This document shows positions 17,263 through 26,153 of a stretch of 64,000 nucleotides of DNA, piece by piece (the stretch's first letter is position 1; the number at the start of each line of letters is the position of its first letter). A program made the position numbers and the translations under genes. The notes under the pieces are model-generated. The model did no database searches and was not told the DNA's origin. It worked only from the letters and a program-made list of their open reading frames with translations. Origin of the DNA: Chitinophaga sp. H8 (lineage in GTDB: Bacteria > Bacteroidota > Bacteroidia > Chitinophagales > Chitinophagaceae); the NCBI RefSeq assembly GCF_040567655.1, contig NZ_JBEXAC010000001.1:2728001-2792000 (forward strand), read 5' to 3'.

Positions 17263-19122
17263 TTACGGTTTTAAAGTAACCAAAGCGGGATTATATAATT
17301 TTTGATGTACCTCGTTCAGTTGTGCGGCGGGGTTCTTCATCACTTTACGGTCGTATGTCATCAACCCGTTGATTTCAACCTCTACATCAGTGGTTTGCGT
17401 ATACACTGCTGCAGACAAACCACTTTTGATCAGTGTTTCCAGCCGCACCATTAAATTAGCATATCTTTTAAAAAGGTCGGCAGCTGTTTTAAAGCTCTGG
17501 TATCCCCAGTTATCCTTTTGCTGCCACACGTGGCCCTCTACCGGTAATCCCAGACCGCCAAATTCGCCCAGTACCAATACCTGCTTTTCACCAAATACAT
17601 CCGGCCTTGGCATCGCAGGCTCCGGGTAGTTGTGCAGATCGATGATATGGCCCACCGGATGGAAGTTACCACCACTGGCACTGTTTACCAACCGGGAAGG
17701 ATCTTTCTTCATGGTCCACTCGGTGATTTCTACCGTTTTAAACTGACCCCATGCTTCATTAAAAGGTACCCAAACTACAATGGAAGGATGATTGTACAAT
17801 GCATCTATAATGGCATTCCATTCTTTTTTATAATATCCTTCGGAAGCGGGTGTACGTTGTTTATCCGTACCATTTCCCAATACACCCGGGCGTTGTTCCC
17901 AGTGATTCCCCAGGTCACCACTTGGCATATCCTGCCATACCAACACGCCTAATTTATCACAGTGGTAATACCAGCGGGCAGGTTCTATTTTAATATGCTT
18001 CCGGATCATATTAAAGCCCATTTCCTTTGTTTTTTCGATATCAAATTTCAGGGCTTCATCCGTAGGCGCAGTATATAAGCCGTCGGGCCACCAACCCTGA
18101 TCCAGCGGACCATACTGGAATACAAATTTGTTATTCAGCAACATGCGTTGTATCCCTTGCTGGTCTTTTCCAAAGGATGACTTACGCATAGCAAAGTAAC
18201 TTTTTACTTCATCTATTTTTTTACCATTACGGAGGATGGTAACGCGGAGATCATACAGGAAAGGATTTTCAGGTGACCACAATTTGGGCGCGTTGATCTT
18301 CAGCACCGCCGGTGCACCTTCATTAATCGTTGTTTCGGTTATTTGCTGTGCACCATCCCAGGCAGACACCTTTACCTGGTCGCCCGTTTTCAGTGCAGCG
18401 ATATCAGCCGTTACAGTAAGTGTTTGCTGATCAATATCCGGTGTTTGTCTGGTAGATACGATATGTGTTGGGGCAACGGTCTCCAGCCATACAGTTTGCC
18501 AGATACCGGTTACAGGCGTATACCAGATACCTTCCGGTTTTCTTACCTGTTTACCACGGGGTTGAGGACCTTCATCCGTTGGATCCCATACGCTGAGCGA
18601 CAGTTCCTGTTGGCTGCCTTTTTTCAGATAAGGCGTAATATCAAAAGAGAAAGGATCAAATCCGCCCTGATGTGTGCCCACCTGTTTTCCATTGATGTAT
18701 ACCACAGTTTCCCAGTCTACTGCACCAAAATGCAGTAATACCTGCTTACCTTTTGTAGCTGCCGACAAAGTGAAAGTAGTATGATACCACAGGGTACTAT
18801 CTTTTCCCACCGTTTTGCCTACACCAGACAGCGCAGACTCAATTGCAAACGGTACTAATATTTTACCCTGATATGCCGCAGGCTGGCTTTGTCCTTTCGC
18901 TACAATTGCGTAGTTCCACAATCCGTTGAGGTTTTTCCAGTTTTCCCGTACCAGCTGTGGACGGGGATACTCCTGTAAGGTAGCTGCCGGATCTACTTTT
19001 TCACTCCAGGGGGTGGATATTTTTCCCGGCACTATTTTCCATGCGGACTGTTGCGCCTGTACTGCAATTGCCTGCGCCAATAAACCTAAAAGCAGGAACA
19101 GAGAAGATTTCTTCATGATCAT
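17263..19122 (-). CDS. GH2-family glycoside hydrolase, secreted
   Basis: 619 residues. A signal peptide starts at either Met 1 or Met 3 (start 19122 or 19116) and ends V-Q-A-Q. The order is GH2: a sugar-binding jelly roll (L-N-G-L-W-N-Y-A, then V-D-W-E-T-V-V-Y-I-N-G-K-Q-V-G-T-H-Q-G-G-F), an Ig-like domain, then a TIM barrel with G-F-N-M-I-R-K-H-I-K at about 365-374, the acid/base Glu in W-V-P-F-N-E-A-W-G-Q and a nucleophile Glu in V-L-G-E-F-G-G. At 619 residues it is shorter than LacZ-type enzymes (about 1000), consistent with the compact Bacteroidota subgroup. Beta-galactosidase, beta-glucuronidase or another beta-glycosidase activity cannot be told apart by eye. It lies 21 bp from the GH127 gene and 15 bp from the GH43 gene on the same strand, so it is an operon member. 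Confidence 0.92.
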   Translation of the reverse strand: MIMKKSSLFLLLGLLAQAIAVQAQQSAWKIVPGKISTPWSEKVDPAATLQEYPRPQLVRENWKNLNGLWNYAIVAKGQSQPAAYQGKILVPFAIESALSGVGKTVGKDSTLWYHTTFTLSAATKGKQVLLHFGAVDWETVVYINGKQVGTHQGGFDPFSFDITPYLKKGSQQELSLSVWDPTDEGPQPRGKQVRKPEGIWYTPVTGIWQTVWLETVAPTHIVSTRQTPDIDQQTLTVTADIAALKTGDQVKVSAWDGAQQITETTINEGAPAVLKINAPKLWSPENPFLYDLRVTILRNGKKIDEVKSYFAMRKSSFGKDQQGIQRMLLNNKFVFQYGPLDQGWWPDGLYTAPTDEALKFDIEKTKEMGFNMIRKHIKIEPARWYYHCDKLGVLVWQDMPSGDLGNHWEQRPGVLGNGTDKQRTPASEGYYKKEWNAIIDALYNHPSIVVWVPFNEAWGQFKTVEITEWTMKKDPSRLVNSASGGNFHPVGHIIDLHNYPEPAMPRPDVFGEKQVLVLGEFGGLGLPVEGHVWQQKDNWGYQSFKTAADLFKRYANLMVRLETLIKSGLSAAVYTQTTDVEVEINGLMTYDRKVMKNPAAQLNEVHQKLYNPALVTLKP

Positions 19123-19137
19123 TAAATAGCTATGTGA

Positions 19138-20100
19138 TTAATTGTCTTTATTTGTTGTCAAATAGTAAAAGCTGGCAGTATCTATTCCCACCTTGTAGTC
19201 AGTGGGACCCGTTTTAATAAACCGGGCCTTTACCAATGCTGTTTTTCTGGGAGATACTTTTGAATTACCTGCGTGTGTATGGAACACATACCACAAATCT
19301 CCATTAGGGCCGGTGATAAAATCGCCATGACCGGTGCCTTGTGCCGGTATATGCTGCTTACTGATAATAGGATTACCGCTATATTTCTTCCAGGGGCCAT
19401 ATGGCGTAGGGGCTACAGCGTAGCCTACCGCATAATCCACATTCCTGAAATCATTTGCCGAATAAAAAAGGTAATACTTTTGCTGGTACTTTAATACCGT
19501 AGGCCCTTCCGTCACCGGCCAACCAGTATGCGCCGTATTTTCCCAGACATCACTGACCTCAAAACACAGTTGTGTGGTAGTTTCCTTCAGGCCTGACAAG
19601 TCCGGCTCCATTGCTGTTACAAACAGCCGGTTGCCTTTGTCCAATCGTACATGATACAGGTATATCTTCCCATCATCATCTATAAAAACAAAAGGATCTA
19701 TTTTATGCCCTGTTCCCCCAAGTGCTTTCAACGTAGTTTGTTTAAACGGCCCTAACGGGCTATCACCTGTTGCAATGGCAATATTTTCATCTGCGGTATA
19801 GGCCATGTAATATTTACCCTGATATTTAAATACCTGAGGAGCCCAGAAGCCTTTCGTTCCATAACTCTCCCCCTTCAGCAGGGCGTATCCCTCTTTTACC
19901 CCCGCAGGACCTTTCCAGTCTTTCAGATTTGTAGACGTATACACCAGAAAACCATCCCGGCTGCCACCCGTGCCATACAGATAGTAGGTCCCTTTCTCAT
20001 AAAAGACCGTAGGATCTGCCAGGAAGATAGCCTCCCGGGCAAAAGGAAGGCCTGGCGCTTTAAAAGCGCAGGCCAGGTAAAACAACATGGACAGTACCAT
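19138..20100 (-). CDS. GH43-family glycoside hydrolase
   Basis: 320 residues with a short signal-like N-terminus (M-V-L-S-M-L-F-Y-L-A-C-A-F). The five-bladed propeller of GH43 is recognisable: the base Asp in F-L-A-D-P-T-V-F at about 26-33, the pKa-tuning Asp in K-I-D-P-F-V-F-I-D-D-D-G-K-I-Y-L-Y, and the acid Glu in V-T-E-G-P-T-V-L. A later G-T-G-H-G-D-F and Y-V-F-H-T-H complete the pattern. Family knowledge: inverting arabinofuranosidases, xylosidases and arabinanases. It is the first gene of the minus-strand group (GH43-GH2-GH127-galM), and it starts only 164 bp from the start of the divergent sensor gene, which probably controls it. A strong stem-loop (20049-20074) lies inside its signal-peptide codons. 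Confidence 0.92.
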   Translation of the reverse strand: MVLSMLFYLACAFKAPGLPFAREAIFLADPTVFYEKGTYYLYGTGGSRDGFLVYTSTNLKDWKGPAGVKEGYALLKGESYGTKGFWAPQVFKYQGKYYMAYTADENIAIATGDSPLGPFKQTTLKALGGTGHKIDPFVFIDDDGKIYLYHVRLDKGNRLFVTAMEPDLSGLKETTTQLCFEVSDVWENTAHTGWPVTEGPTVLKYQQKYYLFYSANDFRNVDYAVGYAVAPTPYGPWKKYSGNPIISKQHIPAQGTGHGDFITGPNGDLWYVFHTHAGNSKVSPRKTALVKARFIKTGPTDYKVGIDTASFYYLTTNKDN

Positions 20101-20236
20101 ACGTGGAATTATTCTTCTTCAAAGAAAGCATTTCCTGGCTACGGATGTTATCACATTTGTATCTATTTTTCGCTGTTTTGTCTTATTCCCGTCTCAGGGG
20201 TCGGGAAACAGGCTGTTTTTTGCTGAGTTTTCCTGC

Positions 20237-20244
20237 TATCTTTG
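20237..20244 (+). promoter_or_regulatory. -7 element for the sensor gene
   Basis: TATCTTTG fully matches TAnnTTTG and lies 20 bp before the chosen TTG start at 20265. That start would be impossible for a transcript whose translation began at an upstream ATG (20103), so the element supports the shorter protein. A TTG at 20220-20222 is only 14 bp away and a weak -33. Confidence 0.5.
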
Positions 20245-20264
20245 GTCAAACCAATAACAGTTAC

Positions 20265-23200
20265 TTGAAACAATACACCTGCTTTTTACTGGTATTACTG
20301 ATGGCTATTACTACTCCTCTATATAGCCAATCCTATAGTTTTATTCACTACCAGGTAGAAAACGGGCTTTCCAATAATTCTGTGCTCTGCAGTCTGCAGG
20401 ATCAACAGGGGTTTCTGTGGTTAGGCACCAAAGATGGCTTAAACAGATTTGACGGCTACTCTTTTAAAGTATTCAGATACGATCCCGGACACCCTGGGAG
20501 TATAGGCAGCAATGTGGTACTTCAACTTTATGAGGATTCAAAAGGCACCTTATGGATAGGCGCTGACAAAGGGCTTTATAAATATGATCCTACTACAGAG
20601 AGTTTTCACCTGCTGCAAGGTACTGCAGGCAGGGAAATAAGGTCTATCCTGGAAGATGCCCGGGGCAACCTGTGGTTTATTTCAGACAACACCCTCTATA
20701 AGCGGCAAAAAAACACGGGCAAATTACAACCCTTCAGCGGCCCGCAATACTTTTTCGCCAATACACTTTGCAACAGTCCGGATGGTAGTCTTTGGGTAGC
20801 TACGGGCAATGGCACCATCGAAAAATTTGATCCGGGTAATGATTCCTTTACCAGCTACCCTGTTTTTAACAAATCAGCGCCTACCTCTTCCCACTGGATA
20901 GAAAAGATCATGGCCACACCGGAAGGGCAACTACTGATCGGCACTTCCAAACAAGGACTCAAGTTATTTGATATCCAGTCGGCCACCTATGAAGATATAC
21001 TCACTTACAATACAGACAAAACAGAAATATACGTCAGGGACTTTATTCAATACAAGGATAGTGAATATTGGATTGCCACAGAATCAGGTATTTTTATCTA
21101 TGACCTGAAAAGCAGGCAATCCATTAACCTGCAAAAAAAGTATAACGACCCCTATTCCATTTCTGACAATGCCATCTATACCTTTTGCAAAGACCAGGAA
21201 GGCGGTATCTGGGCTGGCACTTACTTTGGAGGTGTGAATTACTTTCCCCGGCAATATACTTCCTTTGAAAAGTTCTTTCCCAGACCAGGAGAAAACTCCT
21301 TAAGCGGAAATGCCGTACGTGAAATCTGTCCGGATCATTACGGCAATCTATGGATAGGCACAGAAGATGCCGGATTAAACAAACTATGTTTAGCCACTGG
21401 CGTTATTACCAGTTTTAAACCCACCAGTACCAGACAAGGTATTTCGAACACCAACATCCATGGTTTATTGGTTCAGGGAGATACACTCTGGATAGGCACC
21501 TTTGATCATGGCCTGGATGTGATGGATATTAAGACCGGAAAAGTGCTCCGGCACTACGTAGCAGGCCCTGGAGAGCATGAACTGAAAAGCAATTTTATTT
21601 ACAATATTCTTCGTACTTCAGCTGGCGACCTTCTGATAGCCACCAGCAGGGGCATGTACCGGTATAATCCTGTCAGTAAAGATTTCACCACTATCCGGCA
21701 GGTACCTGATTACATCTTTTATCTGGCCATCTTTGAAGACAGCAAAGGTACTATCTGGGCAGGTACTTACCGGGATGGTATCTACTTCTTCCACCCGGGC
21801 AGTAACCAGAAAGGCCTGTATGTGCATGATGCTGCGGACAGTACCAGCCTGAGCAACAACCGGGTGAACCGCATATTTGAAGACAGTAACGGTAGTATCT
21901 GGTTTGCCACAGATGGCGGTTTATGCAAACTGAACGCCGACCGTAAAACATTTAAAACTTATACCACCAAAAATGGATTGCCCAGCGATCTGATCCTGGG
22001 CATGCTGGAAGATGGTCATAAAAACCTGTGGGTAACTACTTCCCGGGGGCTTGCCTGTTTCTCTCTTTTAACGGAAAAGATAAAAGTGTATACTAAAGCG
22101 AATGGGCTGCTCAGTGATCAGTTTAATTACAACTCTGCTTATAAAGATAAGGATGGCCGCATGTATTTTGGCAGTGTAAAAGGACTGATCAGCTTTATAC
22201 CTTCAGACTTTATTAAAAGCCAGTTCACTCCTCCCGTTTACATCACCGGTTTCCAGGTATATAACAAGGAGCTGGATATCAATAAAGGGCAACCTGCGTT
22301 AAAAAAGTCTGTTACGTTTACAGACACTATTACCCTGGCCCATGACCAGTCCTCCTTCAGTATTGATTTTGCCGCATTGAGCTATACCTCTCCTGCCACT
22401 ACTGAATATGCCTACAAAATGGAAGGGCTGGATAATGACTGGACTAACCTGGAAACCAACAGGAAGGCCTATTTCACCAAGCTGTCGCCCGGTAATTATA
22501 CGTTCAAGGTTAAAGCCGCCAACAGCAGCGGAGTGTGGAATAATCAGCCCCGGCTATTGACGATTAAGATACTCCCTCCGTTCTGGGCCAGTATTCCGGC
22601 TTACCTGCTTTATGTATTGATGGCTGGCGTGTTGATATATTACCTGCTTTACAGTTATCATAAACGCATCAACGAAAAAAACAAGCGGCAGCTCCTTCTC
22701 TTTGAACACGAAAAGGAAAAAGAAATATACCAGGCCAAAATCCAGTTCTTCACGAACCTGGCCCATGAGATCAGAACACCGCTGACCCTGATCAAAGGCC
22801 CCATGGAGAAGATCATTAAAAAAGCCGATGAGGTACCACAGATAAAAAACAATCTGCTCATCATGGAAAGGAATACAGACCGGTTGCTGCGTTTGACCAA
22901 CCAGTTACTGGACTTCAGAAAAACAGAAATCCACCACTTTTATCTCAGCTTTGTAAAAACGAACATCGGGGAGGTCCTGAATGAGTTGTATATCAACTTC
23001 AGACCCGCTGCAGAGCAAAAATCCCTGCATTTTGAGCTGAATATTATGTCTCCTGGTTTCTATGCATATGTAGATGCAGAAGCCTTTCACAAGATTTTAA
23101 GCAACCTGATTGGCAATGCCATCAAATATGCCAGCAGTAAGGTATATATCAACTTATTACCGATTGCTCCGGAGGAGGATCATTTTACCATATTGATTAA

Positions 23201-23432
23201 AAACGACGGCCCGCTCATTCCTGCTGAAATGAAGGAAAAAATCTTTGAACCTTTTTTCCGGCTGAAAGAAACGGAATCACAATCCGGTACCGGTATCGGG
23301 CTTTCATTAGCCCTTTCACTGACCACCCTGCATAAAGGCAGCCTGAAATTATATCCTATTGAGCAGGAATTGAATATTTTTGCACTTACGTTACCTATCC
23401 GTCAGGAAATAGAATTTAACCTGGGCAGATAG
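20265..23432 (+). CDS. Hybrid-type sensor histidine kinase (Reg_prop/Y_Y_Y), unfused
   Basis: 1055 residues from TTG 20265. The start is inferred from the signal peptide it creates (K-Q-Y-T-C-F-L-L-V-L-L-M-A, cut near Y-S-Q) and from the -7 element just upstream; the frame is open back to 20103. Residues about 25-680 are repeated Reg_prop blades (G-L-S-N-N-S-V, then W-L-G-T-K-D-G-L-N-R-F and similar), followed by a Y_Y_Y domain, one membrane helix near 775-798 (I-P-A-Y-L-L-Y-V-L-M-A-G-V-L-I-Y-Y), the H-box F-T-N-L-A-H-E-I-R-T-P-L near 830, the N-box N-L-I-G-N-A-I-K-Y-A and G-T-G-I-G-L-S-L. Family knowledge: a periplasmic propeller senses a glycan fragment. In most such regulators receiver and AraC domains follow in the same chain. 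Here the chain stops after the ATPase domain and the next gene supplies them. Confidence 0.92.
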   Translation: MKQYTCFLLVLLMAITTPLYSQSYSFIHYQVENGLSNNSVLCSLQDQQGFLWLGTKDGLNRFDGYSFKVFRYDPGHPGSIGSNVVLQLYEDSKGTLWIGADKGLYKYDPTTESFHLLQGTAGREIRSILEDARGNLWFISDNTLYKRQKNTGKLQPFSGPQYFFANTLCNSPDGSLWVATGNGTIEKFDPGNDSFTSYPVFNKSAPTSSHWIEKIMATPEGQLLIGTSKQGLKLFDIQSATYEDILTYNTDKTEIYVRDFIQYKDSEYWIATESGIFIYDLKSRQSINLQKKYNDPYSISDNAIYTFCKDQEGGIWAGTYFGGVNYFPRQYTSFEKFFPRPGENSLSGNAVREICPDHYGNLWIGTEDAGLNKLCLATGVITSFKPTSTRQGISNTNIHGLLVQGDTLWIGTFDHGLDVMDIKTGKVLRHYVAGPGEHELKSNFIYNILRTSAGDLLIATSRGMYRYNPVSKDFTTIRQVPDYIFYLAIFEDSKGTIWAGTYRDGIYFFHPGSNQKGLYVHDAADSTSLSNNRVNRIFEDSNGSIWFATDGGLCKLNADRKTFKTYTTKNGLPSDLILGMLEDGHKNLWVTTSRGLACFSLLTEKIKVYTKANGLLSDQFNYNSAYKDKDGRMYFGSVKGLISFIPSDFIKSQFTPPVYITGFQVYNKELDINKGQPALKKSVTFTDTITLAHDQSSFSIDFAALSYTSPATTEYAYKMEGLDNDWTNLETNRKAYFTKLSPGNYTFKVKAANSSGVWNNQPRLLTIKILPPFWASIPAYLLYVLMAGVLIYYLLYSYHKRINEKNKRQLLLFEHEKEKEIYQAKIQFFTNLAHEIRTPLTLIKGPMEKIIKKADEVPQIKNNLLIMERNTDRLLRLTNQLLDFRKTEIHHFYLSFVKTNIGEVLNELYINFRPAAEQKSLHFELNIMSPGFYAYVDAEAFHKILSNLIGNAIKYASSKVYINLLPIAPEEDHFTILIKNDGPLIPAEMKEKIFEPFFRLKETESQSGTGIGLSLALSLTTLHKGSLKLYPIEQELNIFALTLPIRQEIEFNLGR

Positions 23433-23449
23433 TTTTAAACAGCAACGTT

Positions 23450-24217
23450 ATGAAACCACCTATATTATTGGTAGATGACAATGATGAAATACTGGCTTTT
23501 TTATCAGATGATCTGAGTGATAAATATGAAGTGCTCACTGCGTTGAATGGAAAAGAAGCATTGCAATTATTACTTGAAACACCTGTACAACTGGTAATCA
23601 GCGATATTATGATGCCCGTGATGGATGGTTTTGAACTGTGCAGACAGATTAAATCGAATGTGGAGTATAGCCATGTGCCGGTGATATTGCTTACCGCAAA
23701 AAACACCTTCCAGGCCAAAATACAAGGGCTGGAACTGGGTGCCGACGCTTATATTGAGAAGCCGTTTTCACCGGAATATTTACAGGCCCAGATCGCGAAC
23801 CTGCTGACCAACAGGAATAAAATAAAAGCGTATTTTGCCAGCTCTCCGATGGCGCATATAAAAAGTATCGCTTATTCCAAAGCAGATGAAACTTTTATTG
23901 AAACACTGAATGACACCATTGACAAGCACATTGTAAATATCAACCTGGACGTAGAGCAACTGGCTGATATGATGAATATGAGCCGCCCCACCCTTTATCG
24001 CAAAATCAAGGCGCTCTCTGATCTGACACCACATGAACTGATCAATATTGCCCGCCTCAAAAAGGCAGCTGAGCTACTGGCTACGGGGCAATACAAGATC
24101 TACGAAATCTCTGAAATGGTAGGCTACAGTTCACAAACACATTTTGGGAAGAATTTCCTGAAACAGTTTGGCATGTCGCCCACCGAGTATATTGCACTCA
24201 AGCGAACAGAAAAGTAA
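23450..24217 (+). CDS. Response regulator with receiver and AraC-type HTH domains
   Basis: 255 residues. The receiver domain is at 1-120: acidic pair D9-D10, phospho-acceptor D52 in I-S-D-I-M-M-P-V-M-D-G, T/S at V-I-L-L-T-A-K and the conserved Lys in I-E-K-P-F. A linker follows and then an AraC/XylS HTH from about 150 to the end, with N-M-S-R-P-T-L-Y-R-K-I-K-A-L-S and I-S-E-M-V-G-Y-S-S-Q-T-H-F-G-K-N-F. The gene begins 17 bp after the sensor stop, in a different reading frame. It is the output half of the system that is usually fused to the sensor. The HTH should bind near the GH43-led operon to the left and the lone GH43 gene to the right, which ends 7 bp away (inference). Confidence 0.95.
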   Translation: MKPPILLVDDNDEILAFLSDDLSDKYEVLTALNGKEALQLLLETPVQLVISDIMMPVMDGFELCRQIKSNVEYSHVPVILLTAKNTFQAKIQGLELGADAYIEKPFSPEYLQAQIANLLTNRNKIKAYFASSPMAHIKSIAYSKADETFIETLNDTIDKHIVNINLDVEQLADMMNMSRPTLYRKIKALSDLTPHELINIARLKKAAELLATGQYKIYEISEMVGYSSQTHFGKNFLKQFGMSPTEYIALKRTEK

Positions 24218-24224
24218 GTGCGGC

Positions 24225-25205
24225 CTACAACTTATGCGCTTTTACGCCTTCCTTTGTAATCTTTACAGGCAGTATTTCACCATCAGGACCAAAATGCATT
24301 TCATCAATGCAGGTAACGCGGTAATTGATATCCGTTTCTCCTAATGGGCGGCGATGGTATACAATAAACCATTTGTCCCCCTTCTTCACATGTATCACGG
24401 AATGATGCCCTGCTCCGGTGGCTATTGCTGCGTCCTGTTGCAGGATCTTTCCCACACGCTTAAAGGGCCCTACCGGAGTATCTGCTACTCCATAAGCCAC
24501 ACTATAATCCGGTCCGCCCCATCCTCCTTCCGACCACATAAAATAATACTTGCCATTCCGGATAAACATAAATGGACCTTCCACATACTTTTCAGGTGTC
24601 ATCTCTTTATACACGGTGCCATCTTCAAAAGGAAGCAATCCCGTAAAGTCATTATTGAGGCGGGCAATGTTACAATGCCGCCAGCCACCATAGATGATAT
24701 AATACTGTCCGTCCTTATCCTGAAAAACAAACTGATCAATAGGCTGCGCACCATTATGCAGTTCTCCTATCAATGGTTTACCCAGATAATCTTTAAACGG
24801 TCCTCCTGGCTTATCACTAACTGCCACCCCTATTCCACCTGTTTCTTTAGCAGGGTCATGAATATCATTAGCGCTGAAGAAAAGAAAGTATTGCTTGCCC
24901 TTCTTTACGATGGCTGGCGCCCACATGGCGCGTTTGGCCCAGGTAACCCGTTGTGTATCCAGGATATGAGGATGTTTGGTCCAGTTGACCAGATCTTTGG
25001 AGGAGAAAGCATCAAAGAAAACCTGTTGCTCATAAGGCGCTGAATAAGTAGGATATATCCAGTACTGTTTGTCAAATATCACCCCTTCCGGATCAGCATA
25101 CCAGCCAGGAAACACCGGGTTACCAGCAGCTATTTTCCCTTTAGATTGTGCTACAGCGCCCAAAACCAACAATATATAACAGAGGCTTGTCAGTACAGTT
25201 TTCAT
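24225..25205 (-). CDS. GH43-family glycoside hydrolase, second copy
   Basis: 326 residues, with a signal peptide cut near G-A-V-A-Q (residue about 20). GH43 landmarks: the base Asp in P-G-W-Y-A-D-P-E-G-V at 34-43, Asp in I-D-Q-F-V-F-Q-D-K-D-G-Q-Y-Y, and the acid Glu in Y-V-E-G-P-F-M-F-I-R. Late residues include G-A-G-H-H-S-V and W-F-I-V-Y-H-R-R. It is not a close copy of the GH43 at 19138-20100: sequence between the motifs differs, and this one carries the longer W-I-Y-P-T-Y-S-A-P blade. It probably belongs to another subfamily and acts on a different linkage. It is transcribed toward the response regulator gene and its own promoter region is 25206-25305, shared with the divergent ThuA gene. 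Confidence 0.92.
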   Translation of the reverse strand: MKTVLTSLCYILLVLGAVAQSKGKIAAGNPVFPGWYADPEGVIFDKQYWIYPTYSAPYEQQVFFDAFSSKDLVNWTKHPHILDTQRVTWAKRAMWAPAIVKKGKQYFLFFSANDIHDPAKETGGIGVAVSDKPGGPFKDYLGKPLIGELHNGAQPIDQFVFQDKDGQYYIIYGGWRHCNIARLNNDFTGLLPFEDGTVYKEMTPEKYVEGPFMFIRNGKYYFMWSEGGWGGPDYSVAYGVADTPVGPFKRVGKILQQDAAIATGAGHHSVIHVKKGDKWFIVYHRRPLGETDINYRVTCIDEMHFGPDGEILPVKITKEGVKAHKL

Positions 25206-25305
25206 GAAGCAAAGCGTTTACAACTAAAGTAAAAATTCTCTTCCAGAAATTTCTTAAAAAAGGATATCTTGAACAATGTATTACGCTCATAATCATTATT
25301 CAGTG

Positions 25306-26115
25306 ATGAATCGGCCAATTCTTCCCCATAAATACTTCATACTGTTGCTTTTCGCAGGACCGCTGCTACTCATGCTCCCATTCCAGGCTTTCTGTGGCAT
25401 AGCCACCAGTACGCCGGTTAAAAAGCGGTTCCATGTAATCGTACTGGCAGAAAATGGAGGCCATCACCTGGCATTTACCCAAGCAGCCAAGCCCTGGCTG
25501 AATCAGCTGGCAACCGACAGTGCTTTTTCGATCGACTATATAACGAATACCGACAGGATAGATAGCACTTTTTTATCCCGGTATCAGCTGTTCCTCCAGT
25601 TAGATTACCCTCCTTATGCCTGGAAAAAAAAGGCAGTGGATGCTTTCGAACACTATATCAGTTCAGGAAAAATAGGTTGGGTAGGCTTGCATCACGCCAC
25701 CCTCTTAGGCGAGTTTGATGGTTATCCTATATGGCAGTGGTTCTCCCGTTTTATGGGAGGAATCCGGTTTACCAATTATATCCCCACCTTTGCAGCAGGT
25801 AAAGTGCAGGTAGAAGATACCAGCCACCCATGCATGAAAGGTATTCCTGCTTCCTTTGTGATTGCGCAGGAAGAATGGTATACCTATAACAAAAGCCCCC
25901 GTTCGGCGGTATATGTACTGGCCAGCGTAGATGAAACCTCTTATACACCTGCCTCCGATATTAAAATGGGTGATCATCCCGTAATATGGACCAATCCGCA
26001 CATGGCTGCACGAAACCTGTATATTTTCATGGGGCACTCCCCTATCTTATTTAGTAACACCGCTTACACCACCCTACTCCGTAACGCTATTATGTGGGCT
26101 GCTCAAGGTCACTGA
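25306..26115 (+). CDS. ThuA-like domain protein, exported
   Basis: 269 residues from ATG 25306, which gives a proper signal peptide (K-Y-F-I-L-L-L-F-A-G-P-L-L-L-M-L); an ATG ten codons earlier (25276) is possible. The rest is a ThuA-like fold: F-H-V-I-V-L-A-E-N-G-G-H-H at the start, Y-I-S-S-G-K-I-G-W-V-G-L-H-H-A near 124-138, G-G-I-R-F-T-N-Y, H-P-V-I-W-T-N-P-H and the closing N-A-I-M-W-A-A-Q. Family knowledge: a class-I-glutamine-amidotransferase-like fold of disputed activity, common in Bacteroidota carbohydrate loci and near trehalose or sugar-keto enzymes. Placed divergently from GH43 and convergent with the ABC exporter, it may belong to the glycan locus. The function remains open. Confidence 0.87.
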   Translation: MNRPILPHKYFILLLFAGPLLLMLPFQAFCGIATSTPVKKRFHVIVLAENGGHHLAFTQAAKPWLNQLATDSAFSIDYITNTDRIDSTFLSRYQLFLQLDYPPYAWKKKAVDAFEHYISSGKIGWVGLHHATLLGEFDGYPIWQWFSRFMGGIRFTNYIPTFAAGKVQVEDTSHPCMKGIPASFVIAQEEWYTYNKSPRSAVYVLASVDETSYTPASDIKMGDHPVIWTNPHMAARNLYIFMGHSPILFSNTAYTTLLRNAIMWAAQGH

Positions 26116-26153
26116 CCAGCAGCCTGCCGGCACCTTACCGCATCTGCAGATCA

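Noticed and set aside
20049..20074. A strong stem-loop inside the GH43 signal-peptide codons
   Set aside because: GGCCTGGCGCTTT pairs with AAAGCGCAGGCC with one bulge. It may affect translation, but it can also be chance of Ala/Pro/Gly codons. Not reported as a regulatory element.
20103..20264. A longer start for the sensor kinase (54 more residues)
   Set aside because: The added residues have no signal peptide order, and a -7 element at 20237-20244 would place transcription start downstream of 20103. TTG 20265 gives a good signal peptide.
23433..23449. A frameshift that broke a fused hybrid regulator in two
   Set aside because: Both proteins are complete, with full domains and a proper start and stop and a 17-bp gap. 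I see no residual coding link, so I treat it as a natural two-gene form.
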